A stretch of DNA of 32,500 nucleotides from Botryococcus braunii (Eukaryota; Chlorophyta; Trebouxiophyceae), in the NCBI GenBank assembly GCA_002005505.1, contig KV908470.1, positions 25,001 to 57,500 of the forward strand, written 5' to 3'. The stretch's first letter is position 1, and each line of letters opens with the position of its first letter. Below are positions 32,141 to 32,500 of the stretch, piece after piece. The notes beneath the pieces are model-generated. The model had not been told where the DNA came from, made no database searches, and saw nothing but the letters and a program-made list of their open reading frames with translations. A program made the position numbers and the translations under genes.

Positions 32141-32500
32141 CAGGACTGCAATCAGTTTTCCATGCTGCGCCGGGCGCCTTAGCCATGCAGAATAGTGAAC
32201 TACGCCAGAGGAAACTGCCAGCTTGATGAAACATACGGCAGACATACATGCATAGACACCAACAGACATACATACACAGACATAAAACGACAACCATACA
32301 AAGACATGAAATCGGGGGGAAGTCCTGGACCGCACCTACCTGCGGATGGGTGGATGGGCTAGGAAGATGTGGGTAAAAAAGAGGGGATGGGCACGAAGTT
32401 GCTGAAGGATGGGGGTTTGGCGGAGTGGTTAACAGAAGAGGGGGGGGGGGGAGAGGATGTTATTTTAATTTTTTGGAACCCCCAAGAGGGGGCCGCGCTT
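32141..32500 (+). other. 3' flank of the glycoprotein gene, continuing frame to 32226
   Basis: The alternative frame PPPPPVVYCFAAGARIAGLQ, SVFHAAPGALAMQNSELRQR, KLPA ends with TGA at 32224-32226. After it come CATACA-rich sequence (about 32240-32285) and G-rich sequence with a run of about 11 G near 32441. No further gene was recognised before the window ends. Confidence 0.4.

Overview
This is a eukaryotic nuclear window from the green lineage, most likely a repeat-rich green alga. The evidence is a set of spliced plant-type genes: a plant KT-group sugar-phosphate/nucleotide-sugar translocator tail, a sterol C-22 desaturase cytochrome P450 (CYP710), a seed-maturation-protein (SMP) domain mini-protein, and a secreted-type protein with a carbohydrate-binding-like fold followed by a Ser-Pro-Pro/poly-Pro stalk as in algal hydroxyproline-rich glycoproteins. 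Introns follow GT-AG rules, with one probable GC-AG intron. I cannot name the species from sequence alone. All coding models were built by hand from reading frames, splice signals and family resemblance, and need transcript support.

Layout. 1-420: 3' end of a translocator gene (+). 421-2843: intergenic, with CT/GT/CG and CA microsatellites and a TATA box near 2657. 2844-12169: an 11-exon CYP710 gene (+) whose conserved landmarks are all present and whose splice phases all agree, predicting 522 residues. At least six of its ten introns carry long simple-sequence arrays while its exons are free of them. 12170-17095: about 5 kb with no recognisable gene but a strong excess of short perfect palindromes, plus a foldback hairpin unit and several short tandem duplications. 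17096-18433: a 54-residue SMP-domain gene (+) with a 7-nt first coding exon and a second intron largely made of CT and CA repeats. 18434-20640: nothing recognised except a CGTACGG-type minisatellite. 20640-21775: a 56-bp satellite of about 20 units with a four-unit, 223-bp higher-order period. 22988-24040: an F-box-like gene on the minus strand. 24041-30770: mostly unassigned, with a tRNA-derived SINE-like head, a 276-bp foldback element and two unassigned ORFs. 30320-30850: a minisatellite of about 90 bp. 30774-32140: at least three exons of the carbohydrate-binding-like/proline-rich glycoprotein gene (+), which probably continues in another frame to 32226.

How the genes relate. These look like independent housekeeping or surface genes, not a pathway cluster. 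CYP710 acts in late sterol synthesis at the endoplasmic reticulum, the translocator in an endomembrane or plastid-type membrane, the SMP protein probably in stress or desiccation physiology, and the proline-rich protein in the cell wall or extracellular matrix. The strongest unexplained signals are non-coding: the palindrome-dense 12.6-15.4 kb segment, the higher-order satellite, the foldback element, and composite microsatellite blocks with a recurring internal order.
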